Below are positions 1-12,249 of a DNA stretch of 64,000 bases, piece by piece. The translations under genes and the position numbers were made by a program. Every line of letters begins with the position of its first letter. The stretch's first letter is position 1. This DNA is from Lichenostomus cassidix (lineage: Eukaryota > Chordata > Aves > Passeriformes > Meliphagidae), in assembly GCA_008360975.2 (NCBI GenBank), contig CM039183.1, forward strand, positions 76,213,850 through 76,277,849. Direction: 5' to 3'. The notes below the pieces were generated by a model. That model worked only from the letters and a program-made list of their open reading frames with translations. It was not told the DNA's origin and did not search any database.

Positions 1-2075
1 ATTCTGACAGAGCCAGGATTTCAGCCCTAGAGGCTTTCTTTTCTGCAAACGAATAGCAGCCCTGTCTCAGACCAGTTCTGCAGTCTGAGAGTATCAGTGT
101 CACCACGTGCTTCATTATTGATTTTGTCCCCTTCATTCACCATGGGAAGGCAGCCTTGCTTTTAATGAGACATTGGTTATTTTGTAGCCAAAACCACAAA
201 CTTAGAAAAATGACACTGTGAAAGCACAGAATTTTCTGGAGGAGAGGATGGGGAAGATGTGGCACTTCTTGAAAAACAAAAATCTGTAGCGCCTAAAATG
301 CCTAGTTCTTAATGAAATCTTGATTGAGTAATTTTGGTTGCTAAGAACATTATGCATATTCTAACGATTTCCAGTTTTGTTTTGTGATTTAGGGATTTAT
401 CATGGCTTCATGAAGAAACACAACCATTAGATAATGTCAAACCCCCCATCTTCTTGAAACACCCTTGGGTAGTCTAGCAAGAGCACTAGTTCTCTTAAGA
501 CAGGTTTAGGCATGGGTTGCAGATGTGACAATTAGTTCCAAGCCATCTGAAGGTCAGTGCCTTAGTGAGGAAATTTGCCAATCAAGTGTAAATATTCCCA
601 ATCCCAGTTAATCAAATTAAAACCCCTAGGTTTTAGAGCACACCATAGAATTCTTTAGAAAACTGTCATATAGCTAGAGACCAAAAAGAACTGGTGCTGG
701 ACATGCTCAGGTAGCATGCAGCTGGAATCCTCTGCTTTAGAAAGGCAGGAAACACAGCTAGCAAAGACTTCAAATGCAGCTAGCAATGAAATACAAGACA
801 GCCTCCAGCTTTTGTAGAAATGCTTGCATTCAGCTGTTGAATTGGGATGACACTGTGACACTGAAGGTGGAACGTCAGGCTGTGGTCATCTCAGCTGAGC
901 TGTCTGATATTCTGCAATCATTCATTCCCTGATTTGCAGAAAAATGGGTGAGGAGGAAGACTGCTTGATTCTGGCAAAGGGTGACTTTGGAAGTAAAGCT
1001 GCCATCTTCTCTAATTGTTCATTTGGAGTGCTCAGATCTATTTTTCATGGCCCCCAGAGATAAAAAGAGAGGTATTCAATGGTCCCAATGACTTCCCACA
1101 GCCTTGTATGCAGAGGCTGTGAGACAATACCCCTCAGAGCAGTGCTCCGAGAGCAAGGTGCCTATTCTGGCCTGTAATTCCTGGCCCTGCCTATTTTTAA
1201 GAGAGCACAGATTGTATCTGTACTCATTATATACTGACCTTTGACTGCATCAGTCTATTAATCTTATCAGGCTTAAGCATGTATTATCCACTAGTCAAGA
1301 CCCTGACTGGTGCAAATTATGAGGGTTTTTTTCTCATAATATCATTCATGTGCAGAGTCCTATTGACAGCAGCACAATTCCTACACACCTTTGTGGATCC
1401 AGCTCCCAGCTGTCAGTTGTGATTGTGGATACACTAAATTCAGTGAAGCTCTTTTCACTCATTTGTGTATGAAAAACTGCCATTTAAGGCCTGCTTCACC
1501 TAAGGGAGTCTGGCAGCCTAGAACCATGCAGAAGATGCCTTTTTGCTCCATAGCTGTATCTCCCCTTAAATAAAAGTTAAAATGTGGTGAGAGATGCAAA
1601 CCTCAGGGCAGATACCCACAATATCTCTTGGAAGAAAACATACTGTATATTCTCTAAGATGTATCTTCTAAGGGAGCCTTGGAAATTATTATCTTGAAGA
1701 CAGTTATCACTGAAAAAATATTTTCTGTCGCTTCAAAGTATGCTGACTGTGGTCCTCAGGACCAAGGTTTTGGAGACTTGCAGATAATCTGACTTCAGCT
1801 GTACACAGTTGCTGGATTCCTCTGTCAGTGCAGAGTTTTGTAACATTATATTGAGATTAGCTCATCCGTACAGTCAGCAATGCTCTTGTCGTTGTGTTTA
1901 GGTGAAATGAAATCAGTTGGAAATAACCCTCATGGCATGCATTGAATCTCCACCTTTGCTTTGCTGGGTGCTCAAAGGTCCAGTTTTGGTGGTGTGTCCT
2001 CAGAATCTAATAAACCTCAAGCTTGACCAGCACTGGCTCAAAAAAAGTTGCTTTTTTTGTGGTTTAGTGGGTTTT

Positions 2076-2118
2076 TTTGGTTTTTGGTTGGTTGGTTGGT
2101 TGGTTGGTTGGGTTTTTT
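2076..2118. repeat. (GGTT)n microsatellite with T-rich flanks
   Basis: Six or so GGTT units in tandem lie inside a longer G/T-only stretch that begins around 2047. It is simple-sequence DNA with no coding sense. Confidence 0.8.
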
Positions 2119-3600
2119 TGCAATAGATCTTTAGCCAAATAACTGTCCCTTTCACTTTGGCTTCCTGGTCTGAATAATGGATAACTTTGGACAATGAAGT
2201 GCAAAAGAAACTGAATAGAACATGAAGAGTGAGTGGTTTGGGTTTAAAACTAAACAGTTGGAATGTAAATATTTTTTCAGGGATTTAGGCTGCAGTTGGA
2301 TGTGAAATGGTGAAACGGCTCTTCATCTCCACCAATTCCAGATGAGGAAGTTTTAAATAGCCTTCTAGTTTGCATTGTGGCCCAACATGGTTTGATCTGT
2401 ATAAATCCCACCAAAGGGAAGGGCATGCCTTCTTTTATATATATAGAGCTGATCTGGTTTGAACTGAAGAAATTGAGGAATCCTGATAGCCAAACATGCA
2501 TTTTGTATTCAATATCCTACTGTGCTGTTTCATAAGGGTTTTCAGTGAAAAATTAAATGCGTTCTCTCTTAAGGGTCCAAGGTAACCTTTCCTCCAAAGA
2601 GGAAGTCCTAAGAATTTCTTGTTCTCTTCAAGAGATGCAGTTTTGTACTTATGAAAAGATCCCATGATATGTCTTGGCCAATTACTATGCCCCGTCTGGT
2701 CTTCATAGTTTGATCCAGAGGGTGCAACACATTACAAGAGGTAACTTTTAAAACATTTATTTGTCCCTAATAATTATTATTTACTTGATAGAAGATTGAG
2801 TTTTGGTGTGGAAATGACATTGATAATACTTGTCAGGAAAAAGCTCATCATTGCCTGAATGTCAAGCCTCCACAAACTGTACCGTTAGGTTTGCTCAGTG
2901 CTTTCAATGCCATGATTCACAGAGACTTGTCTGAAGACTCTTACGGCATCAGACAGGTTGATTTCGTGTAGTTTGAGGTTTTCTTTCAGCTAAGAAGAAA
3001 ACTATGGTGGTTGTGGGCAACTGCAGTTGTCCTGCTGTCTTAGCACAGAATGTGGGTATGTATTTGGTTGGAGGTTGCTAGAATGGTTATTGAGGTAAAG
3101 AAAGTAATGTTTTCAATGTTGAGTTGATACTCTTCTCTCACTGAACCTAATAAAAAGAGTTGTACAGACAAATGCCAGCAGAATGGTGTGGATGAAGGGA
3201 AAAAGAAAAAGCTTAAACCAGTATGGAACTAAAGATGATAGTCTGGGAAAGTTATCAAAGAAAAGTGAAGAACAGTATCAATTTTGCTGTTGGGCTACCC
3301 ATCTTAGATTAGCAAGATCCAGGTTAGAACAGACTGTATTTTTGCTGTTTAGAGTATGTTTGTGCATGTGGATTTGCTGTTATATTAAAAAGTGTCTGTG
3401 CTTTCTCTGCATTATTGTTGCAAGTCATTCTAAATCAGGGATGGAAATAGGTAATGTTTTTGTATGCTTCATTTGGAATTTTTTAATACAATTGCTGTTA
3501 AGTACTTATTTTATAAAGATACTATCAATAGTTTGTGAATGCTCTTATCACACAGATAAATCTAATCATATGCATTTTTCTTTTATCTAAACATTACCTT

Positions 3601-3989
3601 TCCTATGAGAGAAGGCTGAGAGAATTGGGGCTGTTCAGGAGAAGAGAAGGTTCCAGGATGACCTAATAATGGCCTTCCAGTAAGTAAAAGGGAGCCTACA
3701 AGAGAGCTGGAGAGGGACTTTTTGCTGTAGTGATAGGACAAGGAGGAATGGCTTTAAAACAAAATATAGTAGCTTTAGTAGGAAGAAATTCTTTGCTGGG
3801 AGGGTGGTGAGGCACTGGAACAGGTTGCCCAGAGAAGTTGTGAATGCCCCATCCCTGGAAATGCTCAAGGACAGGCTTGATGGGGCTTTAGGTAACCTAA
3901 TCTAGTGGAAGGTGTCCCTTGACAGGGTTAGGGTTGGAAATAGATGATCTTTAAGGTCCCTTCCAACCCATATCATTATATGATTCTAT
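3601..3989 (+). mobile_element. CR1 LINE, 5'-truncated 3' end
   Basis: The segment has the order of blocks typical of the 3' end of chicken-repeat-1 LINEs. These are an AGGCTGAGAGAATTGGGGCTG block (end of the reverse transcriptase frame), a GATAGGACAAGGAGGAATGG block, a CACTGGAACAGGTTGCCCAG block, the CCATCCCTGGA block, TCCCTTCCAACCC, and a terminal TGATTCTAT. It is heavily diverged and internally shortened, so it is an old dead copy. It lies in the plus orientation downstream of GJA10. Confidence 0.85.
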
Positions 3990-5440
3990 CATTAATACTT
4001 GATGATTTTCTTCTGGAAATCAAGTTAAAACAAATCAAGCCAATGCTGTGAGTTCCTTTGACCAAATTAAATAGTTAATATAGGAACTGGGGAATAAAGA
4101 CTGGAAGAGTATTCAAGTTTTAATGCCCAGGTTCAATGTATTTATGATGCACCAGCACAGCTGTGTATTGAAATCAGTATTCATAAAAGGCTGCAGCACT
4201 GCCAGAGTAAAGTGCATTAATCTTGACTCAATTGTATTTAGAAGTACATGTACTTTTAAATAATGTGTGCTGTAAGCAGGAAGCACCAGCTAACATACCT
4301 ACATGAGGCCCCATTTTAAAATGCTAGTACAAGTCCTATACATAATGATCTCCAAAGACAGCAGGCTGGAAGAGTGTTACTTTCAAGAGGAATGACATTG
4401 TTTTGCAAACTGACTATATTTCTCTGCAGATTTCCCCTGGAAGATAGAGTCATTGTCATTACACAGGAAAAGCTGCCAAGCAACTTCGGTGAGTTCTCAA
4501 CAGGGTGCTACTGAAATTCTGTCTTGCTTGAATAACTTTCTGCACTTCACCTTTTTAAAGAGCTTTGTATCTGAGTATTAAAACCCAGCAGATCAACAGA
4601 TTATGCTCTAGGCCCTTTCCTTGTATTAGAAAGATTGAAGTGGGAAGTAGTTAAATTGCACCTAAGTGATAATTTGACATGGCTTGTTCTGACTGGTTTG
4701 TGGGAACTGTAACTCCATGAAAACTGGAACCCACAAACAGTTTTTGATTGAGCAATGTGTAACAGTGCATTGTGTTTCTTACCACAAAAGATTCTAAGTT
4801 GGCTTGTTGGTTTTGTTTGATTTGTACATAGGAAAAAGGGGGAGCAAAGGGGGATTAGGAAGAGTGAGGGAAAAATAATTGAACAGAATCTATGACTTTG
4901 AGCATTGTGTGAAATAATCTTGTTTATTACATGCCCTATAAAATGTATTTATAGGCTTGCTACTGCAAGCAATTGTAGAGGAGCCTCTGTGCTCTCAAAG
5001 GACAAAACCTGTGATCTGAGGCAATCAGAATTCAAATAACTTTTAAGAAAGCCTTGTTGATTCTTGAATGCAAGCACTGTATCTTATCAACATTATGACT
5101 GTAAGCAAGCCTAGAGCATGTGGCCAAAGAAAAGGAAGAGCTGCTGAAAAAGCAATTCTGTAGTCATTGGCTCTGGCATTGCAATTATTTGGTGGGGGTT
5201 TTATATGTAGATCTTTTGACTTATTCATTGAACAATTATTCATCTTGGAGGTCACCCCTGGGACAAACCTCCTGAAACTGAGGGAAGTTGTGTCATTGGA
5301 CTCAGTGCATTCAAGACTTCTCTTTCTTACAGTGGCTGGAGCTGAAGAAGTTTTCCCTGGGACAATCCTCTTCGTGTTGATTGGGATGATAGAATGAGTA
5401 TAAAGAAGCTGGGATTCGGTGGCTCAGAGCTCCTCGGGAC

Positions 5441-6997
5441 TCAGTAATTCCCTGGTGCTGTTCCTGCTTTCACTGCAGAAGGAGGCTGAGCGTTTGGGAG
5501 CTTGGCTTTGTCCGGGAGGCCGCGAGGCGCCGGAGCTGCGCTGGAAGTCCTGCCCGAGCCTTCCTGCCCCCTGGCTCGCCCCCTCCTCCCCAGGGCCGGC
5601 ACAGGGTGCCGGGTGCTCCCGCCTCCCCCCTCCCGCCGGCTGCCCCGGGCGCTACTTGCCATGGACACGCGGCGTCCCGAGGCGGCGGCGGGCGGCGGGC
5701 TGGGCGCGCCCTCCGAGCGGCGCTTCCCCTCAGAGCCGGAGCCGGAGCCTGGCCCGAGGCCGGAGCCGCCGCGGGAGGCGGTGCTCTCGCTGTCACTGCC
5801 CGCCCGGCTCCCGGTGAGGACGCGGGAGAGGAAGCTGGACTTGCGGGTGCCCGGGCAGTGCCCGCTGTCCGGGGAGTCGCCGCGCTCCTCGTCCAGATCC
5901 CGGCAGGCGCTCACCCGGCTGTGCCTGCGGGGCGTTCTGCGGGCGGCGGCAGCAGCCCCCGCCGTCCCCGGCCCGCCGCCCGCCGGGGCTGCCCGCGGAG
6001 CCTCCTCGCTGCTGGAGGAGGGCGGCTGGTGCTGTCCGTGGTGCCGGCGGCGCGGCGGCGGAGTGCCCCGGAGCTGCCCGCGGTGCTGCCGGGCCGGCGG
6101 CGGGGCTGGCGCGGCGGGCGCGGGCGGCGGCGGGAGCGGAGCGGGCGCGGGGCGCGGCGGGGAAGCGTTGCTGGCCAGGCGGGGCGGCGGCGGCACCACC
6201 GAGCTCTTCTTGGAGTTGTAGGCGCTGGGCTCCTCCTCGGCGGGGCCCGCCGGCCACTGCGGCTGCCCGCAGAGGCTCTTCTGGATCTTCTTGACGCCCA
6301 GGTGGGCGATTTCGAGGATGTTGAGGAAGAGGGAGACGGCGGCGATGCTGTTCATGAAAACCATAAAGATGGTCTTCTCTGTGGGTCGGGACACAAAACA
6401 ATCCACCGTGTTAGGGCAAGGGGGCCGAGTGCATTTGTAAAGGGGGGACATGTGAAACCCGTATAAAAGATACTGACCTATCATAAAGCCCACTTCGACC
6501 ACCGACCGGGTCAGGATATGTAGGACATAGGTGCGCAGCAGGGACCCCCTCAGGGGTGCCTTATTCACCTTCTTCTGTTCCTCCAGCTTACGCAGTTCTC
6601 TCTCCACTCTCCTGTGCTCCTCGAGCATGGGCTCCAAGTCCTCGAGCTGAGCCCGCAGGTGGGCTTTCCTGCTCTGCCGCTCTTTCTCCAGCGCCCTTAG
6701 CCTGTAGAGCGCGTGGCCCATGTACACCAAGGAGGGCGAGGAGACAAATATGATCTGCAGCACCCAGTATCTGATCAAAGAGATGGGGAAGGCTTTGTCG
6801 TAACAGATATTGTTGCAGCCAGGTTGCTCTGTGTTGCAGATGAACTCCGACTGCTCATCGTCCCAGACATCTTCAGCAGCCACTCCCAGCACCAGCATCC
6901 GGAATATGAACAGGATTGTGAGCCAGATTTTGCCGACTATGGTGGAGTGGATGTGCACTTCTTCAAGGATGCTGCCCAACAAGTTCCAGTCCCCCAT
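5441..6997 (-). CDS. GJA10: Gap junction alpha-10 (connexin-62/57 type)
   Basis: Connexin subunit of gap-junction channels and hemichannels in the plasma membrane; mammalian GJA10 is best known from retinal horizontal cells. The start is the ATG at 6997 (MGDWNLLG, the classic connexin N-terminus) in a strong context (ACCATGG). The frame is open further upstream, but a splice acceptor (TTTTCAG) puts the exon start at 7013. Length is 518 residues if read to the stop. Four membrane helices lie near 24-42, 75-98, 154-180 and 209-233. The first extracellular loop has C54-x6-C61-x3-C65 and the second has C189-x4-C194-x5-C200, the alpha/beta connexin pattern. The cytoplasmic loop (about 100-150) is highly charged. 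The tail (about 235-518) is extremely rich in Pro, Ala, Arg and Ser, and contains RKSSFLSR and [13 protein letters not shown]9 is the nearest alternative; the position beside CASP8AP2 argues for GJA10. The last 60-70 residues may be read-through beyond a missed splice donor. Confidence 0.9.
   Translation of the reverse strand: MGDWNLLGSILEEVHIHSTIVGKIWLTILFIFRMLVLGVAAEDVWDDEQSEFICNTEQPGCNNICYDKAFPISLIRYWVLQIIFVSSPSLVYMGHALYRLRALEKERQSRKAHLRAQLEDLEPMLEEHRRVERELRKLEEQKKVNKAPLRGSLLRTYVLHILTRSVVEVGFMIGQYLLYGFHMSPLYKCTRPPCPNTVDCFVSRPTEKTIFMVFMNSIAAVSLFLNILEIAHLGVKKIQKSLCGQPQWPAGPAEEEPSAYNSKKSSVVPPPPRLASNASPPRPAPAPLPPPPAPAAPAPPPARQHRGQLRGTPPPRRRHHGQHQPPSSSSEEAPRAAPAGGGPGTAGAAAAARRTPRRHSRVSACRDLDEERGDSPDSGHCPGTRKSSFLSRVLTGSRAGSDSESTASRGGSGLGPGSGSGSEGKRRSEGAPSPPPAAASGRRVSMASSARGSRREGGGGSTRHPVPALGRRGRARGQEGSGRTSSAAPAPRGLPDKAKLPNAQPPSAVKAGTAPGNY
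5480..6330. other. GC-rich island in the GJA10 tail
   Basis: CpG- and G+C-rich block covering the C-terminal coding part of GJA10, in sharp contrast to the AT-rich flanks. It creates long open frames on all strands, which I treat as shadows. It could be a CpG island with its own activity or a GC-biased gene-conversion hot spot; sequence alone does not decide. Confidence 0.6.
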
Positions 6998-7013
6998 GGT
7001 CAGAAGTTCATAT
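6998..7013 (-). promoter_or_regulatory. GJA10: GJA10 5' UTR remnant and splice acceptor of the coding exon
   Basis: On the minus strand the sequence reads TTTTTTTCAG, then 16 untranslated bases, then the ATG at 6997. Connexin genes usually have a 5' untranslated exon followed by the coding exon, so the first exon should lie at higher coordinates. I could not place it. Upstream of the acceptor the intron is strikingly A-rich on the coding strand (about 7080-7190). Confidence 0.7.
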
Positions 7014-8339
7014 CTGAAAAAAAGAAAAAATAAGTTATTTTCATACAATGATGGATTTCTTTTGGAAAAGGTCATCTTTATTTTAGTTTGTTTTGGTTTT
7101 GGTTTTTTGGGGTTTTTGCTTGGGATTTTTTTGTTTTGTTTTTGTTGTTTGGCTTTTTTTTCGTTTGTTTGTTTTTTAATTGTAATGAACTTCCACATTT
7201 TTATCACATTCTTCTGATAGCAGGAGAGCTCTTAGAAGCTCATCATTATTTTCTACTTACTGGGTCTTTAAATGAATTAAAACTTCATGATTACTGGTCC
7301 AAAATGCAAATGTGAGATTATTTTAAGATTAGGAGAGATTGATTTCAACTGTAAGCCACAGTACTTCATAACTGCCCATAGTTTTATATTATCTTTTTCC
7401 CACTAGAAATGAAGATGACTTTTTCCCCCACATTGCAAATCCTTTGCCAACTACAGTTTAATTCTACACCCACTCCATTCCACATTGACTTTGGATTTAC
7501 CATAGTTTTGCCATAACAGATAATGTTCTTGGCTTTAATATGTTGGATAAAGTTTTAAGAAGTGTTCTATAACCATGACTAAGAAAAAGGTTTCATTTTT
7601 TAACTCAAAGTAGTAGCAATATTAGTGCCATCCATCCAATATTTTCCCATTGACCCTGGTAACAATTCACAAGTTTCTCTTTTGGCTTCCTAAAACTACA
7701 AATACGTAACTGATTTACACATAGCTGTACATTTACAGTCTCAGTTCTAGGATAATGTCAATAAACCAAATGCTCCTAGAGTTAACATCTTTATTTTTAT
7801 GCATCAAGTTTCAATGAACCACCAAGACTTCATTTTAATTACAAGTTTTAACATATGATAAAATGAAATCAGGGATTACATAATGGAGCGATGTGGAGGT
7901 TTTTAACAGTGTGTATCAAAATCTTTTTAACTAACTCTTTCCCAGAAACTCTTTGATTCACAAGCAAATTGATGTATGATCTGATACCAGATGCTTGATT
8001 TACAAGCTGCTTCTTTTGAAATTATTTTGGAGCTTCAGGTAATATGGGGAATTGAAATGTAAGATATTTGACTGTTTATTTGTAAACAAACTGCATGTTT
8101 GGTGTTGTGTCCCTGGAAAATTTTCTAATAATATGGCAATAAATTATTGAAAGCAACTGGGATCATATCTACCTTAGGGTTCACACTTGAATTTTTTTAT
8201 GCTACTATACTTTCAAAACTCCAAATTCCACTAAACAGCAAACTTTAGTAAGGTGTGGTTTCTAAGCTTTCTTTTGAAAGTGGCTGGTTGGTGTGCCCAA
8301 AATCTTGCATGTATTTAAATGATAGCATAGGTGGGTAAT

Positions 8340-8402
8340 CATTAATAATTATGAATAATTAACCACTATTAATAAATTATTAATAATTAACCATTATTAA
8401 TA
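8340..8402. repeat. AT-rich ATTAATAATTAACC-type repeats
   Basis: ATTAATAATTA and ATTAACCATTATTAAT words recur three to four times in direct and inverted order. This is low-complexity DNA able to fold on itself; no gene is implied. Confidence 0.6.
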
Positions 8403-9478
8403 TGGCTTGGTTTATTGTATGATCCCATGTAGTTAAACTCTGCTTCAAGGCTGTATTTATCCACACTGCAAGTAAAGATTTTCAGTTGGAACCAGCAGTG
8501 AAGTAATTCTCAGCATAGGCATCCTACAGATTTTATTATTACATTTTTGGGATTGCTTTTTCTCTGACAATTTGAATTTTCACAATGAACATCCCTTTTC
8601 ACACATGGAACTGGCTAAGGAAACAAATCTAGTCAAGCAATTTCTTAGGTGCTGTGATGCACCCAGAATATCTTGTTTCCCCACTCCTTCCCTCCCACTT
8701 GCATCACTGAAACAAGACACATGAGGAAAACAAAAAGTCAGCAATAATTACTGTAGTCCAATGCAAAAGTTAAGCAAAGAAGCTTTAGGTAGGAGCAAAG
8801 GAGCATTCGCTGCCTTGCAAATGGCTGATCCCTCATGGAAATTGATGGACTCAGCAAAGAACCCCAACCAAACAACAAAACCACAAGTGTGATGCTACAA
8901 TGTAAATTCAGGAATAAAAGGGAAAAGGACAAATGTTTTAATCCCAAAGATGAAATGCTAGCATTCCTCTAGCAGTAGGAACTGTCATTGTCTGTTGTGG
9001 AAGAAGAAAGTGAATGCAACTATTTGGGGCAAGAGAGGTGTTTAAACATATCCCTCTGTCTCTACAGAGTTTTGTTTCTTGTTTCTACCAGTATTTAAGT
9101 AACTATATCCTCACCTTTGCATTATAAAAGCCAACAGAGGAGAGTAATATAATTGTAGGAATGGTATAATTCACCCTCTAAGGGAGCCTTTAACACCAGG
9201 ACACTTCCCTCAGCTCTGCATTGGTAGAACCACAGTATAATATTGACACAGTGAATGTTGTGTATAAAGTAAAGAAGTCAAAGACACAAAAGCCAGAGTT
9301 TCTGAGAAACCCACCCAAACTACTTCACAACCTTGTCATAGCAATGTGCTTCTAATTTTTCAATTTTTTTTTCTTTACCTGATCTTAATTGAGTTCTGTG
9401 TAACAGAGTATTTTCAGTTTACTGTAAGGGAGTAATCTCAAATATCAATGATATCATTATTTCCAGTTTACTAGTAGG

Positions 9479-9534
9479 CTAGAAATTCTAGTACTGTAGT
9501 AGTAGTGTACTACTAGAAATTCTGGTAGTACAGC
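9479..9534. repeat. Short direct/inverted repeat around CTAGAAATTCT
   Basis: CTAGAAATTCTAGTA near 9479 is repeated as CTAGAAATTCTGGTAGTA near 9513. GTAGTAGTAG and CTACTAG between and within them add inverted symmetry, so the block can form an imperfect hairpin. Confidence 0.55.
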
Positions 9535-12249
9535 CTATTCTATATTACTAGCATTGTAGATTAGAAATATACCATTTTTAGTATAGAAAGTACATACCTG
9601 AGATATTTTTCATTTTACTGACTACCTTTGTGTCTGCCCAAGTATTTTTATATGGTTATTTCAAACAATAAAAACTCATGCACATAATCAGTTAGAACCA
9701 CTGATGAAAATCCTCCATTTCTCTGGGAGGAAGTTCCTATATTTTTTTATTTTGTTACTTCTTTAAAATTCATCTGGTCATTTGCCACTATTCAAATCAC
9801 TTCTATATTACATTTATGCCAGGTTTTCATCAGTTGAGGTATGAAAAAGCACCGTTAAACTTTAATTTCTCATCAGAAGAAGTTAAATGTTAAGATGCAA
9901 ATACTCATGGGTTTAATTGCTTCAAGTCAGATAGGGACCTGCCTGCTCCATACTGCCCTAGGATACTTATTTTTCTGCCACTTACCTTAGGAGAAAGCCC
10001 TTGGTTAGTCTCTTAGAGCATTGCAGAAGGAGCATGCAGCACTGCTTGTTGTTATTTCTCAGAGAACTTTCTTCAATAGTGCTAGGACATCTCTTTTTTT
10101 TTTTCTTTTTTTTCTTTTTCCCAAGAGCCCAAGCATAGACGTGGTACACTGAACAGGCTTCTCGGTTCTGTGTAGCTGGATGCCAAGATCCCTCTGTCTA
10201 AACTATTCATGCACGGTTTAAAAATCATCAGATGATAGGATGGTGCCTCTAGCCAAAATTATCATGCAATTACTTTAGTCAGTGGCATCTAACAAAACCA
10301 TTCCCCCAAGGCTCAATCTGTACAGCAGCAGTTTCTAAAGTCCCTATGCCTTGTTTTACTCAGTTCTTCAAACTTCATGCCTCCACCCAGCTCTCAAATG
10401 AAATTTTATTTTGTGTAATGGCTAAATAGGTAGCCTTCACAGTACAATAGAGTCTTACATTTTCTTTACATTCCATTAGTTTTGCTTTGAATCAATGCTC
10501 GAGGATCGATCGGTCATGTCCGATTTCATACTCTGTTGCCTGGTGAGTTAATTTAGGATGTGTTAGACTGAGCCTTTGAAAATGGAGGCCACAGGAATGG
10601 TGATTCGAGTCTTGAGTTAGAAACACAGGCTTTCAGCATAGTAACCCACCATCAGCTGGGTTGAAGAGCCACCCACAAGGCCAGTCAGAACATGTATCTG
10701 TAGGAGACAAGGTTTAAAAATGGAAGGTGAGCTGTCAAAATGGGATTTTGTGAGAAAATGGAGCCACCAGACCTGAGCTGCTGATACTAAGACCTTCTAC
10801 TGCCTAGTCCTGCCCAGGAGAAGGCCTAAATTTCATGGAAATTCCAAATACTCATTTTTTCCTCTCTTGTTGTAGAACTTCTGGCCCTTTTCTTCAATTT
10901 TATAAGGCACATGAATGATTTCTATTTCAGACTCTTCTCCCTAAAAGACATTTCCACTAACCGGAGGCCAGTTCTCAAAAGGCAGTAGTTCCACCTCTTC
11001 TTTGGAATTACCTGCAATTTATGTGTCATCACATCCCTCTCTCTTGCACAAGCCATTTGTGTCTCCCTGAAAGTCCTGCAAGATGCCTTCAGAGCCCTGC
11101 AGAAGATGAGGTGGCTACAGCACCTTTCCTCTAGCCCCAGCCTAACACAGCAGATGTATGCGTTATGCACACATTGCAAACAAATGCTTTAGGGGCAGCA
11201 GGGCTATGTTTTCCACTCCTCAGAGATGTGTTAATATTCATCTGAACCACCCTGATCTCCACAGGCCTTTGTCATCCATATTCTCTCATGCACCTGTCAT
11301 TGGCATTTTATTTTCATGTCTCTTCTTTCCAAATCTGGTCACCAAGTCCCTAAACACTTTTCCTTGCTGCTTCAGCTGTCTCAGACCTTTGACTCAGGCC
11401 TGGGTGCTCTGTGCTGCCTCACCAGACGTTGTTGACCTGACATCTCCAGCAGCTTCCACAGTGCCCAGGTGTTTCTCAGGAGCATCCTCTTCACATCTGC
11501 TGGCTGTGAAAACTTGAAAAAAGGGCAAGAGCTGCAACATCTGTGACATGTCCGTCCTGTCAGAGAAAAGAGCTGCCGTTCACTGCAGAAGAAGCTCCTT
11601 CTGGGCCCAGCATGTTTCTGTCCCACCTCTTCTTCCCTTTGGCAGGTCACAGCATCAGAACCACAGGGTGCCTACCTCACTGTGCCCTCAGAGCAACCTG
11701 GTTTAAGGTTTTGGTCATCTCAGGGGACAGGGCAAGTGACAGTGGACTGTTCAGGAACAATTTGTTGCATTTCTGCTTTAGCAGCAGAGTAACTGTTGTT
11801 GTTAAAGGACTGCTCATACAAGCTTGTTAATGGACCATATAATTAATTGTGTGTGGAAGGGAAGCAGGGTGGGGGCATATAAACAAGATCTGTGGTCGCT
11901 CAGGGCACTCCCTTGCTGCAAGTATCAGCTTACAGTGTGAATGATAGGAGGCTCTGTGTGTGGATGTGTTGCAAGGGAATATATCCTGCAGATCAGAGAG
12001 ATGGGACCTTGGCCAGTGGTGTCTGGAACAGGCAACTGTGAAAAGCAGCACAGTGGGAACCAGTACATCTTCATGCCTGACCTTCCTGGACCAGGATTGA
12101 CCTCCCTACTGGGAAGCAGAGACCCAAGGAACATAGTGCTGGGGCAGGAGGTGATCACAATCCAGGAAGCTGAAAGGTCTAGTCCTGGTAGTTATTCAAT
12201 AAACCCATGTATCCAAATCCAGCATGGGGCATTCACACTGTCCTGTGAC

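Larger units (their letters stand above)
1..5440. other. Intergenic DNA downstream of GJA10
   Basis: No open frame here looks like a conserved protein, and I see no credible exon. The stretch is AT-rich. It holds a (GGTT)n-like tract near 2080-2115 and a CR1 LINE 3' fragment near 3601-3989. By human synteny the next gene beyond the left edge would be BACH2, but nothing in this stretch is recognisable as part of it. Confidence 0.6.
7014..12249. other. GJA10 upstream / intergenic DNA
   Basis: No convincing exon is visible. The 5' untranslated exon of GJA10 should be somewhere in here or further right. Simple-sequence landmarks are a G/T-rich tract at 7085-7180, an AT-rich stretch with repeated ATTAATAATTAACC motifs at 8340-8402, and an imperfect repeat at 9479-9534. 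The 10.9-11.9 kb part is slightly more GC-rich, with several medium open frames that resemble no protein I recognise. Confidence 0.5.

Noticed and set aside
5502..6466. Long plus-strand open frames (239 and 286 codons) opposite the GJA10 tail
   Set aside because: They lie antisense to a clear connexin in a very GC-rich stretch where stops are rare; the products are Arg/Gly/Ala runs with no recognisable domain.
6998..7207. 70-residue N-terminal extension of the GJA10 frame
   Set aside because: It is Lys/Gln/Asn-rich translation of an A-rich intron tract; a splice acceptor sits 16 bases before the canonical MGDWN start.
11158..11830. Cluster of medium frames (89-119 codons) on both strands
   Set aside because: No similarity I recognise, no splice logic, and overlapping frames on opposite strands in slightly GC-richer intergenic DNA.
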